A stretch of DNA of 55,284 nt from an uncultured Alphaproteobacteria bacterium (lineage in GTDB: Bacteria; Pseudomonadota; Alphaproteobacteria; Rhodobacterales; Rhodobacteraceae). The stretch covers positions 1 through 55,284 of the forward strand of contig CACKLF010000008.1 of assembly GCA_902600895.1 (NCBI GenBank), written 5' to 3'. Positions within the stretch are counted from its first letter, which is position 1. The number at the start of each line of letters is the position of its first letter. This document shows positions 9,136 to 18,735 of this stretch, one piece after another. The notes under the pieces are model-generated. The model searched no databases. It had not been told where the DNA came from and was given only the letters and a program-made list of their open reading frames with translations. A program made the translations under genes and the position numbers.

Positions 9136-10068
9136 TTAGCGTACTTTCATAAACACTTTACCTAAAGATCCCGGTGTTGACGTTCCTACACGCCCCTTTC
9201 CGGAAGAAATAAGTACAAGTGCGATTATAGTTACAATATACGGTGTCATTGACAATAGTGCTACACTTAATTCTATACCAATTGCTTGAAGATTTAGTTG
9301 AAGTATTGTAAAGCCGCCAAAAATATAGGCACCAATTATTAAGCGTAGGGGTTTCCAACCTGAAAACACCACTAATGCTAAAGCAATCCAACCAGCACCT
9401 GCCGTCATTCCTTCTGTCCACTGAGGAACACGAACTAGTGATAAATATCCTCCTGCTAACCCAGCAAAAGAACCACCAACTAGGATAGCTATAACACGTG
9501 TCCGTATAACATTATATCCCAAAGCATGTGCAGATTCTTGATTCTCCCCCACTGCCTTAACAATAAGACCCAATTTGGTTTTTTGAAACAGAAACCAAGC
9601 AGCGACAACACTAACTATCGAAAAGTATACAACAACATCGTGCTGGAACAGCATCTTTCCTACAATTGGTATATCCGAAAGTAATGGTATATTTGGTTTG
9701 GGTAAGTAAGGAGGCTTAATACCAGTATATGAATGTCCTAGTAGAGAAGCTAAACCTAATCCGAAAAGAGTTAATGCTAAACCAGATGCGACCTGATTAG
9801 CTCGTAAAAACTGAGTAACAGCTGCAAAGATCATTGACAACAAAGCACCGCCAAGTGCGGAACCTATAAGTCCAAGAAATGGAGACTTAAATTCTACACA
9901 TATAATGAAGCCACATATTGCTCCAATAATCATCATACCTTCCACACCCAGATTTAGTACTCCTGATTTCTCGACGATTAATTCTCCTGTCGCTGCAAGT
10001 AGAATTGACGTAGAGGAAACCATAAGGCTGGCTATAAGTATAACTGGGTCTATAGACGAAATATCCAT
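9136..10068 (-). CDS. ABC transporter permease (BMP/nucleoside type, second permease)
   Basis: This inner-membrane permease of the branched-chain/monosaccharide ABC superfamily has 310 residues and about eight to ten hydrophobic segments. SGVLNLGVEGMMIIGA near residues 34-49 is the hallmark of the second permease of BMP-type transporters such as YufQ/NupC. The EAA-like stretch VGENQESAHALGYNVIRTR is the contact with the ATPase subunit. The gene starts four bases after the stop of the other permease and 22 bases precede the binding-protein gene. It is expected to form a heterodimeric channel with the product of 10073-11149. Confidence 0.9.
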   Translation of the reverse strand: MDISSIDPVILIASLMVSSTSILLAATGELIVEKSGVLNLGVEGMMIIGAICGFIICVEFKSPFLGLIGSALGGALLSMIFAAVTQFLRANQVASGLALTLFGLGLASLLGHSYTGIKPPYLPKPNIPLLSDIPIVGKMLFQHDVVVYFSIVSVVAAWFLFQKTKLGLIVKAVGENQESAHALGYNVIRTRVIAILVGGSFAGLAGGYLSLVRVPQWTEGMTAGAGWIALALVVFSGWKPLRLIIGAYIFGGFTILQLNLQAIGIELSVALLSMTPYIVTIIALVLISSGKGRVGTSTPGSLGKVFMKVR

Positions 10069-10072
10069 AATT

Positions 10073-11149
10073 TTATGACCTTTTTAGTTTAATTTTATAA
10101 TTAACCAGCAAATCCATCGACAAAAGAAAAAATAGAAGCATTCCCTGAAAAACCTGGATAGCTGCAGCTGGTAAATTCAACATAAATTGTGTTAATTCTC
10201 CGCCTACATAAGTGAGAGCCATAAGAATACCAGCGAAAAATATTCCAATTGGATTTAGTCTACCTAGGAAAGCAACTATTATTGCAGTGAAACCATAGCC
10301 AACATTGAAATCAATATTAATTTGCCCAGCTGGACCAGTTAACTCAAACATACCAGCTAAACCTGCCAGGCCACCACTTATGCCAAGACACCAAATGATA
10401 AGAAATTTGGGATTAATTCCAGATAATCTAGCAGCCTTGGGGGAAATACCGGAAATACTTACTTGAAAGCCAAATTTGTGTTTATGAAGCAATATATAAA
10501 AAAATAAAACTGCTATTATCGAAGTCGCTACACCCCAATGAATGCCAGTGCCGGCGATAATTTCCAAGTTAGCTGCAGATGGATATTGACTTAAATTTCT
10601 TGATCCTGGAAAACCAGACCCATCAGGATTTCTGAGAAATCCAATAGAAGCTGCAGCCATAATTTGCTCAGCAACATACACCAACATAAGTGAAACGAGT
10701 ATTTCATTGGTATTAAAGTAGGCTCTAAGAAGTCCAGGTATCGAAGCCCAGAGAATTCCACCAAATATCCCTAAAATAATCATTAAAGGAAACAATATCG
10801 AACTCTCTTGAGGATACATATAAAGTCCCAAAGAACCACTGAGTATTGCACCCATTATAAATTGACCCTCGGCACCAATATTCCAAATATTCGCTCTAAA
10901 ACCAAATGAAAGACCAATTGCTATCAATATCAAAGGGGCAGCTTTGACCAAAATCTGAGGCCGTGCATAATCAGCAAAAGTTTCGTTCATTAGGGGGTCC
11001 CAAAAAATCATACGTATTGTTTCGAATGGGTTTTTACCCAAGGACCAGAACAAAATTCCACCGAAAAGCATGGTTAAAATAACTGCCATTATTGGAATGG
11101 TGGCTGATATCAAATTACTTTTCTGGGTTCTTGGTACAATCTCAATCAT
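10073..11149 (-). CDS. ABC transporter permease (BMP/nucleoside type, first permease)
   Basis: This is the longer, 358-residue permease of the BMP-type importer. Motifs include FGFRANIWNIGAEGQFIMGA (about residues 81-100), the counterpart of LNLGVEGMM in the partner permease, and the coupling segment VSISGISPKAARLSGINPK. The N-terminus has a single hydrophobic segment ahead of the core, as in YufP/NupB. Its ATG overlaps the end of the upstream ATPase gene by eight bases, so the two are probably translationally coupled. The substrate is inferred to be a purine from the context. Confidence 0.9.
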   Translation of the reverse strand: MIEIVPRTQKSNLISATIPIMAVILTMLFGGILFWSLGKNPFETIRMIFWDPLMNETFADYARPQILVKAAPLILIAIGLSFGFRANIWNIGAEGQFIMGAILSGSLGLYMYPQESSILFPLMIILGIFGGILWASIPGLLRAYFNTNEILVSLMLVYVAEQIMAAASIGFLRNPDGSGFPGSRNLSQYPSAANLEIIAGTGIHWGVATSIIAVLFFYILLHKHKFGFQVSISGISPKAARLSGINPKFLIIWCLGISGGLAGLAGMFELTGPAGQINIDFNVGYGFTAIIVAFLGRLNPIGIFFAGILMALTYVGGELTQFMLNLPAAAIQVFQGMLLFFLLSMDLLVNYKIKLKRS

Positions 11150-12686
11150 CTAATAGTGTTCCAGACATCATTTCTCCTATGTCCTTTAAACCCAAATCAC
11201 CTACAGGCCTTGGGTTAGAAATTCTACCGCTCACAAGAGCCGTAAAATCATCGCTGACTTCCAGAAGTTCATCAAGATCTTGACTTATTATGATAACCGC
11301 CGTACCTGCCTCTGCCAGATTAATAATGGCTTGTCGAATAAAATTGGCAGCTGCAGCATCAACACCCCACGTAGGTTGGTTTATCACTAGAAGCTTTGGG
11401 TTTTGAAGTAATTCTCTACCAACTACAAATTTTTGCAAATTTCCACCAGACAGAGAGGAGGCCAGTGACGAAAAATCCTTTGTTCTTACATCAAACTTAG
11501 AAATTATATTTTGTGCTAAATTTTTAGTTAAGTCTTTTTGGATGAAGCCATACTTCGTAAGGTTGGCTGTTTTGGAGCAAGTAATAAGCACATTATCTGA
11601 TAGTGTCATGTCGGGACAAGCAGCATGACCAAGTCTTTCCTCAGGAGCAGAAAAAATACCTAAAGAACGCCTTTCTTCAGAGTTTAAAGAGTTAATAAGT
11701 GAACCATTAAACAATATTTTACCTTTTTTAGGCTTTAGTTCTCCACTAAGCGCCGTCATTAATTCTTCTTGGCCATTTCCTGAAACTCCACCAATTCCAA
11801 GGATTTGACCACTTTTGATCTCAAGGTTTAGGTTTTTTATAGATATACCATATGGATCTTCAGAATCTTGATATAAATTTTGAATTTTCAGAAGAGTTTC
11901 ACCAAAAATTTTATTCGTTCTTACCGTTGCTTTAACTGAGTTACCGACCATTAACTCTGCTATTTCAGCTGTAGAATAGTCTTTTATATTACATGTTCGA
12001 ATAACCTTGCCACCTCTTAAGACTGTAGCTCTATTACAAAGTTCTTTTACCTCATTAAGTTTATGAGAAATGTAAAGAATTGAAGTGCCTTCTGAGGCCA
12101 GTTTTCTTAGTGTGTTGAATAACTGTTCAATTTCCATCGGATTTAGAACTGACGTTGGTTCATCCATGATTAATAGCTTGGGACTCTGAAGCAAGCATCT
12201 AACTATTTCAATTCTTTGTTGTTGTCCGGCTGAAAGGTTTCCAACTACATCGTTTGGATTAAGTGGTAGTCCATATTTTTTTGAAAGATCTATAATTCTG
12301 TATCTAAGATCTAATTCAGAAAAACTATCATCAAGTCCAACAGCTATATTTTCATAAACATTCATAGCATTAAATAATGAGAAGTGTTGGAAAACCATTC
12401 CAATACGGTTTTTTCGTGCATCTTTAGGGTTTTTCGGTCGATATTTGGTATTTGATATATACATTTCTCCACTATCTGCTGATATCAAACCATAAATAAT
12501 TTTCACTAAAGTAGATTTTCCTGCCCCATTTTCTCCCAGTAAGGCATGGATCTCACCATGGTTAAGTGAAAGCTTAATATTTGAATTTGCTACAATGTTT
12601 GAAAATGATTTTGTGATGCCACTTAGTGACAGTAGTGGAATAGCTTGACTCTGCCGTGTTCCTGTCAAAGGTCTAGTAGATGTCAT
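11142..12686 (-). CDS. ABC transporter ATP-binding protein with two ABC domains (BMP/nucleoside type)
   Basis: This 514-residue ATPase has two fused nucleotide-binding domains, as in sugar and nucleoside importers. Domain one has Walker A GENGAGKST, signature LSAGQQQRIEI and Walker B LLIMDEPTS. Domain two has a degenerate Walker A (GVSGNGQEE), signature LSGGNLQK and the altered Walker B LLVINQPTWGVD, which is the normal state for the YufO/NupA family. It energises import through the two permeases downstream. A good ribosome binding site (AGGAG) precedes the ATG, and xdhC ends 30 bases upstream, placing purine uptake and oxidation in one transcription unit. Confidence 0.92.
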   Translation of the reverse strand: MTSTRPLTGTRQSQAIPLLSLSGITKSFSNIVANSNIKLSLNHGEIHALLGENGAGKSTLVKIIYGLISADSGEMYISNTKYRPKNPKDARKNRIGMVFQHFSLFNAMNVYENIAVGLDDSFSELDLRYRIIDLSKKYGLPLNPNDVVGNLSAGQQQRIEIVRCLLQSPKLLIMDEPTSVLNPMEIEQLFNTLRKLASEGTSILYISHKLNEVKELCNRATVLRGGKVIRTCNIKDYSTAEIAELMVGNSVKATVRTNKIFGETLLKIQNLYQDSEDPYGISIKNLNLEIKSGQILGIGGVSGNGQEELMTALSGELKPKKGKILFNGSLINSLNSEERRSLGIFSAPEERLGHAACPDMTLSDNVLITCSKTANLTKYGFIQKDLTKNLAQNIISKFDVRTKDFSSLASSLSGGNLQKFVVGRELLQNPKLLVINQPTWGVDAAAANFIRQAIINLAEAGTAVIIISQDLDELLEVSDDFTALVSGRISNPRPVGDLGLKDIGEMMSGTLLDD

Positions 12687-12716
12687 GTTGCTCCTGTAAG
12701 GCTTACGTTTAAATGT

Positions 12717-13544
12717 TCATTCATTAAAGGATTCTAGTATATCAGAGATTGCTAGTGCAGCTATAACTTCTGGCAGTTTTTTGTTATTCATTTTTAAAGT
12801 TCGACCGATGGGACATTTTATGGAGTTAATTTCTCGATTATCAAACCCTTTTTCTTTTAAGTGTTTTTTAAGACTTAGCTTTTTTGTTTTTGACCCTATC
12901 ATTCCAACGAATGCTATATTTTTGCGTCGCAGGATTTCTTCCACAATATTAAAGTCAGTGGAGTGACTATGAGTCATTACTAAAAAAGCGCTATGGTCTT
13001 TTGAAGTTCTAACTACCCTCTCTGGTAAGACGTCAACTATAAAATCAATATTCTCGTTTTGGTCATTAAATTTACATTTTATCGCATCTATTATTTCTAA
13101 TCTGCTATCAACCACTGTAATCTTAATGGGCAAATTACATGCTTGAGTTATCAAGGCTTCTCCTACATGCCCAGCTCCAAACAGATATAAGTTTGGATAT
13201 TTTGATTTATTAACCGTGATGCTTTGTTCAAGCTTTTTAAGATCGCTGTTTTTAGGAATTGATATTTTACACTCAATTACTCCCCCACAACATTGGTCGG
13301 CGTCAGGATTTAATTTATATGAAAAAATTTTGCTAGGATGCTCAGGAGATTTAAGCATTTTTTTAGCTTCTTCTATTAGAGAATACTCAAGAGAGCCTCC
13401 ACCAATCGTATTAATTGTTTTTACGTCAGATACTAGCATCCAAGACCCAATATCTCTTGGTCCAGAGCCTTTTATTTTAGTCAGCTCCACTAAAGCTATT
13501 GGTGTTTCTTTTGAAACAAATTCTTTAAAGTAACGAAGTTGCAT
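12717..13544 (-). CDS. xdhC: Xanthine dehydrogenase accessory protein XdhC
   Basis: XdhC binds sulfurated molybdenum cofactor and inserts it into xanthine dehydrogenase. The 275-residue protein has the N-terminal XdhC/CoxI segment (GSGPRDIGSWMLVS, then GGGSLEYSLIEEA and CCGGVIECKI) and a C-terminal Rossmann domain (LFGAGHVGEALITQA, MTHSHSTDFNIVEEIL, FVGMIGSKTKK). Its start overlaps the end of xdhB by 20 bases, supporting coupled synthesis of enzyme and chaperone. It follows xdhA-xdhB in the usual order. Confidence 0.93.
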   Translation of the reverse strand: MQLRYFKEFVSKETPIALVELTKIKGSGPRDIGSWMLVSDVKTINTIGGGSLEYSLIEEAKKMLKSPEHPSKIFSYKLNPDADQCCGGVIECKISIPKNSDLKKLEQSITVNKSKYPNLYLFGAGHVGEALITQACNLPIKITVVDSRLEIIDAIKCKFNDQNENIDFIVDVLPERVVRTSKDHSAFLVMTHSHSTDFNIVEEILRRKNIAFVGMIGSKTKKLSLKKHLKEKGFDNREINSIKCPIGRTLKMNNKKLPEVIAALAISDILESFNE

Positions 13545-15837
13545 TATAATTCCGTAGCCTTTCCAGTGTTAGTAAAAGGTTTTCTGGAGTTGCCGGCGTA
13601 TTTAATTTGGGGCAAACTGCGTAGTCTGCTACACTACTTACCGCCATTGATAATGCTTCTAAAACTGACAAAGAGAGCATAAAAGGAGGCTCACCAACTG
13701 CTTTCGATCTTTTTATAGTTGGTCTTAGATTAGGGCTGTTTTCTAAGAGTGAAACATTAAATATCTCAGGAATATCTGATGCTAATGGTATTTTATATGT
13801 TGATGGTGCGTGTGTTTTTAACTGCCCTTTGTTATCCCAAACAAGTTCCTCCGTAGTTAACCATCCTACTCCTTGAACAAAACCTCCCTCAATCTGTCCT
13901 ATATCTATTGATTTGTTTAGGGTTTTTCCAACATCATGAAGTATATCTGTTCGATTGATTACAAACTCACCAGTAAGAATATCTAAAGATACCTCTGATA
14001 CTGCCGCGCCATATGCAAAATAGTAGAACGGCTCACCCTTACCCTTTTTCCTATCCCAGTGGATATTCGGTGTTTTGTAAAAACCTAGTGCCGATAGCTG
14101 AACTCTATTTTGGTATGCTAGTTTAACTAAATCACAAAAAGAAATTATTTTATTTCCCACTAGGATACCATTTTGATTAAATGAAATAAACTTTTCAGCA
14201 ATTTTAAAATATTCAGAAGTAAATTTGATCAGTCTTCTTCTAAGAACTAGTGCTGCATTTTCCGCAGCTTTACCATTTAGATCAGATCCACTAGATGCAG
14301 CAGTGGCCGAGGTGTTAGGTACTTTTGATGTATCAGTTTGAGTTATTTTTACTTTGTCGAAAGGAATGGAAAATATTTCAGATACGATGCTGGAGACTTT
14401 TGTATTGAGACCTTGGCCCATTTCAGTACCACCATGATTTAAGGAAACTGATCCATCATTGTATATATTGATCAATGCACCAGCTTGGTTATACCAAGTA
14501 GCGGTGAATGAGATGCCAAACTTTACTGGAGTGAGTGCTATCCCTTTTTTGAGTATTTGTGATTTTTTATTAAAAGACATTACCTTCTGTAATCTAGATT
14601 TAAATTTGGCGTCTTTTTCAAGTTTACAAATTATTTTATCAGAAATATTGTCCTTAATTTTTTGATGGTATGGGGTAATATTACGGTTATTTTTTCCATA
14701 TAAGTTTATTTTTCTTATTTCTAATGGGTTTTTTTGTAGGCAATATGCAATTTCTTCGATTATGCGCTCACCCACCAAAATACCCTGAGGTCCCCCAAAC
14801 CCTCGAAAAGCGGTATTTGAAACTGTGGTGGTAAATAAAGGTTCAGATTTGAGATATATATTAGGTATAAAATAGCAATTATCTACGTGAAAGAGAGCTC
14901 TATCGGTCACAGGACCAGATAGGTCAGCAGAATAACCACATTGTGCAGATAGAACTGCTTTAAGAGCTTTAATTTTGCCATTGATATCAAATCCCACTTT
15001 ATATCGAGCTAGGAAGGGGTGTCTTTTTCCTGTTATGATCATATCATCGTCTCTATCGGGTCTTATTTTAACAGTTTTTTGAATTCTATTTGCGGCAATA
15101 GCCGCTAAAACAGCAAAAAGATTCGACTGAGTTTCTTTTCCTCCAAACCCGCCACCCATTCTCCTTATGTTCACTGTTATACAGTTAGAAGATCTTCCCA
15201 AGCTTTTTGAAACCATATGTTGAACTTCAGATGGATGTTGTGTGGATGATAAGATTTCCATATCTCCATCCTCTTTGGGAATAGCAACAGCAATATGACC
15301 TTCCAAATAAAAATGATCCTGTCCGCCAATTTCAATCTCACCTGTTAATTTTTTTGGAGACTCCTGAAAAGCTTTTTTAAAATTGCCCCTTTGCAGCGTA
15401 AGTGGTTCGGTAACGAGTAGTGGCTTTTCTGACCGGCTCTTCGCTTGCTTAGCTGTGACTATAGGTTTAAGCTCTTTATATTTTACTTTGACTAATTTTG
15501 ATGCTCTTCTGGCGATTTCTCTAGTTGTTGCTACGATCAGAAAAATTGGCTGGCCCCAATATTTAATGTCTTTCTCAACCAATATAGGCTCATCACCCTT
15601 ATTCATTGGACTTATATCATTAACTGCAGGCAAGTCATTATGTGTTATAATATCTAAAACACCTCTTATCACTTTGATTGCTGAAAAGTCGATATCCTTT
15701 ATATATCCGTGCGCAATTTTAGAATAACCAATGTATCCATGACATGCATTTTTCTCCAAGCTAATATCGTCAACATATTTAGCGTACCCAGTCAGACATT
15801 TTTCAGCGGAATCATGAACGATTAATTTTTCACCCAT
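13525..15837 (-). CDS. xdhB: Xanthine dehydrogenase molybdenum-binding subunit XdhB
   Basis: This is the large molybdopterin subunit that hydroxylates hypoxanthine to xanthine and urate. The 770 residues match the Rhodobacter-type XdhB. Visible cofactor and active-site motifs are GGQDHFYLEGH, GGGFGGKETQ, TAFRGFGGPQG, GTEMGQGLNTK and, near the C-terminus, VGEPPFML, which holds the catalytic glutamate of the family. It starts six bases after xdhA with an AAGG ribosome binding site. It pairs with the iron-sulfur/FAD subunit upstream and depends on XdhC downstream for its sulfurated cofactor. Confidence 0.95.
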   Translation of the reverse strand: MGEKLIVHDSAEKCLTGYAKYVDDISLEKNACHGYIGYSKIAHGYIKDIDFSAIKVIRGVLDIITHNDLPAVNDISPMNKGDEPILVEKDIKYWGQPIFLIVATTREIARRASKLVKVKYKELKPIVTAKQAKSRSEKPLLVTEPLTLQRGNFKKAFQESPKKLTGEIEIGGQDHFYLEGHIAVAIPKEDGDMEILSSTQHPSEVQHMVSKSLGRSSNCITVNIRRMGGGFGGKETQSNLFAVLAAIAANRIQKTVKIRPDRDDDMIITGKRHPFLARYKVGFDINGKIKALKAVLSAQCGYSADLSGPVTDRALFHVDNCYFIPNIYLKSEPLFTTTVSNTAFRGFGGPQGILVGERIIEEIAYCLQKNPLEIRKINLYGKNNRNITPYHQKIKDNISDKIICKLEKDAKFKSRLQKVMSFNKKSQILKKGIALTPVKFGISFTATWYNQAGALINIYNDGSVSLNHGGTEMGQGLNTKVSSIVSEIFSIPFDKVKITQTDTSKVPNTSATAASSGSDLNGKAAENAALVLRRRLIKFTSEYFKIAEKFISFNQNGILVGNKIISFCDLVKLAYQNRVQLSALGFYKTPNIHWDRKKGKGEPFYYFAYGAAVSEVSLDILTGEFVINRTDILHDVGKTLNKSIDIGQIEGGFVQGVGWLTTEELVWDNKGQLKTHAPSTYKIPLASDIPEIFNVSLLENSPNLRPTIKRSKAVGEPPFMLSLSVLEALSMAVSSVADYAVCPKLNTPATPENLLLTLERLRNYNATSLL

Positions 15838-15843
15838 TTTTTA

Positions 15844-17304
15844 TTACCTTAAAGCCTGTTCGTTACGTTTGAGACCTTCACGACCTTCAAATTTCTCAAG
15901 ATAAAACTTTTTAAATAAATTCTTTGCAATGAGTGCCCGATATTCCTTTGAAGCACGAGCATCAGAAATCGGTGAAAAATCTTTAGAGAGGTTATCTGCT
16001 GCCTTTAAAACTTCTTCCTGACACCAGGTTTTTCCTTTTAAAAAAGATTCCGTATACTTGGCTCTTTTTGGCACCTCATCCATACCACCAAAAACTAACT
16101 TAATCTCTTCAACATAATTTCTTTTTAAAACAAGGTAGAATGAAGCACAAACACTTGAAATATCTTCATCCCTTCGTTTTGATATTTTGTGATTGGAAAA
16201 TACAGACCCAGTTTTTGGATAAGGAATTTCCACTGATGAAATAAACTCAGATTTTTTAAGTGTGGTTTTTCTGTATTTTACAAAAAAATTTTCTATGGGT
16301 ATAGTTCTTTTCCTTGAATCACAGTCAGTTAGTACTAATTTGGATTGTAAAGCTATTAATGGAGGCAACATGTCTCCAATAGGAGAGGCAGTGGCAAGAT
16401 TACCTCCGATTGTTCCCATGTTGCGAATTTGTTCACCCCCAATTCTAACAAGATATTTGGTGATATCTGGATAGAATCTTTCAAGTTCATTTCCTAATTC
16501 ACTGTATGTGACTGAAGAACCAATGCTTATAAAGTTTTTCCTGTATTTCACATGCTTTAATTCATCTATTTGGGAGATAAAAATTGGATTTGGAGGAACC
16601 ACCATATCTCTATTCACTGAAACACCAACGTCTGTTGTACCAGATAAAATAGTAAAATTCTTTTTCTCTTTAATAGTATTTTTTAGTGTAGTTAGGTTTT
16701 TTGGAACCTCTGATGGAAAAGGTTTTTTTTTCCTAATTTCAAGTAGATGGTTTTTCATTTTTTTACTAGCAATTAACAGATTATCTTTATCCCTATTGTA
16801 TTTTTTAAGTATTTTTTTGGTAGCATTTATAATTGGACTATAGCCCGTACACCTACATAAATTTCCTTGCAAATATTGTTCTATTTTATTTTTATTTGCA
16901 GACGTATGGTTGAGAAATAAGTTGTATATAGACATTACAATCCCTGGTGTACAAAAGCCACATTGGACACCATTATACTTCTTCACTTCTTGTTGTATTG
17001 GGTGTAAAAACTGGCCGTTTTCTGATAGGTTTTCTATTGAGATTAAGTGGCAGCCGTGAATAGAGGGTAAAAATTTTATACAAGAATTGATACTTTCATA
17101 TTTCAATTCAAATCCAGATTTTCTTTTTTTTAAGCTACCTAAAATAACAGTACACGCGCCACAATCTCCTTCACCACAACCCTCCTTGGTACCAGTAAGT
17201 TCTTTGTCTAAACGTAAAAAATCTAAAACAGAGACATAAGGGGTTTCAGGATAACACTCAATGTATTCGTTATTTAAATAGAATATTACAGGATTACTTT
17301 TCAT
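15844..17304 (-). CDS. xdhA: Xanthine dehydrogenase iron-sulfur and FAD subunit XdhA
   Basis: XdhA passes electrons from the molybdenum site through two 2Fe-2S clusters to FAD and NAD. Domains in order are a plant-type ferredoxin fold with cysteines in EGCGEGDCGAC (residues 43, 48, 51), a helical second cluster domain with CGFCTPG and GNLCRCTGYSP, and a FAD domain with GGNLATASPIGDMLP. The length is 486 residues. The start lies only three bases after the stop of rdgB, so xdhA appears to depend on the rph-rdgB transcript or on a promoter inside rdgB. This tight junction marks the left border of the purine module. Confidence 0.95.
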   Translation of the reverse strand: MKSNPVIFYLNNEYIECYPETPYVSVLDFLRLDKELTGTKEGCGEGDCGACTVILGSLKKRKSGFELKYESINSCIKFLPSIHGCHLISIENLSENGQFLHPIQQEVKKYNGVQCGFCTPGIVMSIYNLFLNHTSANKNKIEQYLQGNLCRCTGYSPIINATKKILKKYNRDKDNLLIASKKMKNHLLEIRKKKPFPSEVPKNLTTLKNTIKEKKNFTILSGTTDVGVSVNRDMVVPPNPIFISQIDELKHVKYRKNFISIGSSVTYSELGNELERFYPDITKYLVRIGGEQIRNMGTIGGNLATASPIGDMLPPLIALQSKLVLTDCDSRKRTIPIENFFVKYRKTTLKKSEFISSVEIPYPKTGSVFSNHKISKRRDEDISSVCASFYLVLKRNYVEEIKLVFGGMDEVPKRAKYTESFLKGKTWCQEEVLKAADNLSKDFSPISDARASKEYRALIAKNLFKKFYLEKFEGREGLKRNEQALR

Positions 17305-17307
17305 GAT

Positions 17308-17916
17308 TCAAAAACAGCTATTTATCATTTTTTTGAAGGCTTCAGCTCTGTGACTTATTGAGTTTTTATACCATCTGTCCATCTCCCCATAAGTCAAACT
17401 ATAATTTTTTGGAATGAACATTGGATCAAAGCCATGACCATTTTCACCTCTACCTGGCCATATAAGAGTACCTTCTGACGTCCCCTCAAACACTTCATCG
17501 TGGCCATCTGGCCACATCAAAACTAAGGTGCATCGGAATTGAGCTTTCCTAGGGTAAGGTGCATCTTTTTTGTTTAACTCATTCCAGACCCTTTTCATTG
17601 CATAATCAAAATTCCTCTTACCATCTTTTTGTGCCCAGTCTGCCGTGTAAACACCAGGCGCTCCATTAAGGTCTTTTACCTCTATACCACTATCATCCGA
17701 AAGACATGCTAAGCCTGTTTTATTACTAGTACATTCAGCTTTAATACGGGCATTCTCAAGATATGTCTTTCCAATTTCTTCTGGTTCCTCAAGATTAAAA
17801 TCTGTAGACGAATATAACCTCATATTAGAAAACCCTTCTAATAACTTTTTCATTTCTTCAACCTTGCCGTGGTTGTGTGTAGCAAGTATAATTGATTTTT
17901 CTTCAAACTTTCTCAA
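17308..17916 (-). CDS. rdgB: dITP/XTP pyrophosphatase RdgB
   Basis: RdgB hydrolyses non-canonical purine triphosphates (ITP, dITP, XTP) and keeps them out of DNA and RNA. The 202-residue protein has the family motifs ILATHNHGKVEEMKKLL at the N-terminus, SDDSGIEVKDLNGAPGVYTADWA near residues 72-92 and GENGHGFDPMFIP near 148. The start overlaps the rph stop by four bases. It is followed directly by xdhA, where most relatives carry hemW. A link in purine metabolism is possible but probably incidental. Confidence 0.95.
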   Translation of the reverse strand: MRKFEEKSIILATHNHGKVEEMKKLLEGFSNMRLYSSTDFNLEEPEEIGKTYLENARIKAECTSNKTGLACLSDDSGIEVKDLNGAPGVYTADWAQKDGKRNFDYAMKRVWNELNKKDAPYPRKAQFRCTLVLMWPDGHDEVFEGTSEGTLIWPGRGENGHGFDPMFIPKNYSLTYGEMDRWYKNSISHRAEAFKKMINSCF

Positions 17917-18629
17917 AAATTTAGACTTTCCTTTTGAACCTTTAATAATTTGTTAATTCCAGCAGTGGCTAGATCGCATAGCTCCTCTAGTTCTGTCCTT
18001 TTTAATGGGACCTGCTCAGCAGTGCATTGAACTTCAACAAACTCTTCTTGTTCATTCATTACAAAATTTGAGTCCAAGTCAGCATTACTGTCCTCATAGT
18101 AATTTAAATCAACCATGGGAACCCCTTCAATTATACCACAAGATACAGCTGCAACTTGATGAAGTATGGGATCTTCGGTAAACTTTCCTAAATCAATCAT
18201 TTTTTCAATAGCTAGTTTTAAAGCCACCCAACCTCCAGTTATTGATGCACACCGAGTTCCACCATCAGCTTGCAACACATCACAGTCAATAATAATTTGC
18301 CTTTCACCAAGACTGCTTCTATCGACACATGTTCTTAAAGATCTTCCAATTAACCGTTGTATTTCCAATGTTCTCCCAGTTTGTTTTCCTGATGTAGCTT
18401 CCCTTTTCATTCTGGAACCAGTTGATCTGGGTAACATTCCATATTCTGCAGTGATCCAACCTAGACCAGATTTCCGTAGAAAGGGCGGCACACTTTCCTC
18501 TATTGTTGCAGTGCATATAATTTTTGTATCACCACAGCTTATAGTACATGATCCATCAGCGTGTTTGTTGGAATTTATTTGGATTTGAGTTTCCCTTATC
18601 TTAAAATTTTCTCTACCATCTAATCTCAT
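17913..18629 (-). CDS. rph: Ribonuclease PH
   Basis: RNase PH trims the 3' ends of tRNA precursors by phosphorolysis. The 238 residues are full length. Motifs include DGRENFKIRETQIQ at the N-terminus, ITAEYGMLPRSTGSRMKREA, the phosphate-binding TGRTLEIQRLIGRSLR and CDVLQADGGTRCASITGG. A good ribosome binding site (GGAG, six bases before ATG) is present. It is divergent from hrcA across a 106-base region that must hold the promoters of both, and it heads the ten-gene minus-strand row ending with hemW. Confidence 0.95.
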   Translation of the reverse strand: MRLDGRENFKIRETQIQINSNKHADGSCTISCGDTKIICTATIEESVPPFLRKSGLGWITAEYGMLPRSTGSRMKREATSGKQTGRTLEIQRLIGRSLRTCVDRSSLGERQIIIDCDVLQADGGTRCASITGGWVALKLAIEKMIDLGKFTEDPILHQVAAVSCGIIEGVPMVDLNYYEDSNADLDSNFVMNEQEEFVEVQCTAEQVPLKRTELEELCDLATAGINKLLKVQKESLNF

Positions 18630-18735
18630 TTAAAACTCCAAATAATTTTAAAATATTTGTTGATGATATAGGAGTTGAAAATTAATGTAAATTATCTGGT
18701 CATCTGGGAAATTACAAGAATAGCAAAAGGGTGAA

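Noticed and set aside
9158-9421. Open frame within the second permease gene on the same strand
   Set aside because: It is an out-of-frame shadow; the permease motifs are all in the longer frame.
18630-18735. CIRCE operator upstream of hrcA
   Set aside because: No TTAGCACTC/GAGTGCTAA repeat, even degenerate, was found here or before dnaK. HrcA targets are probably elsewhere.
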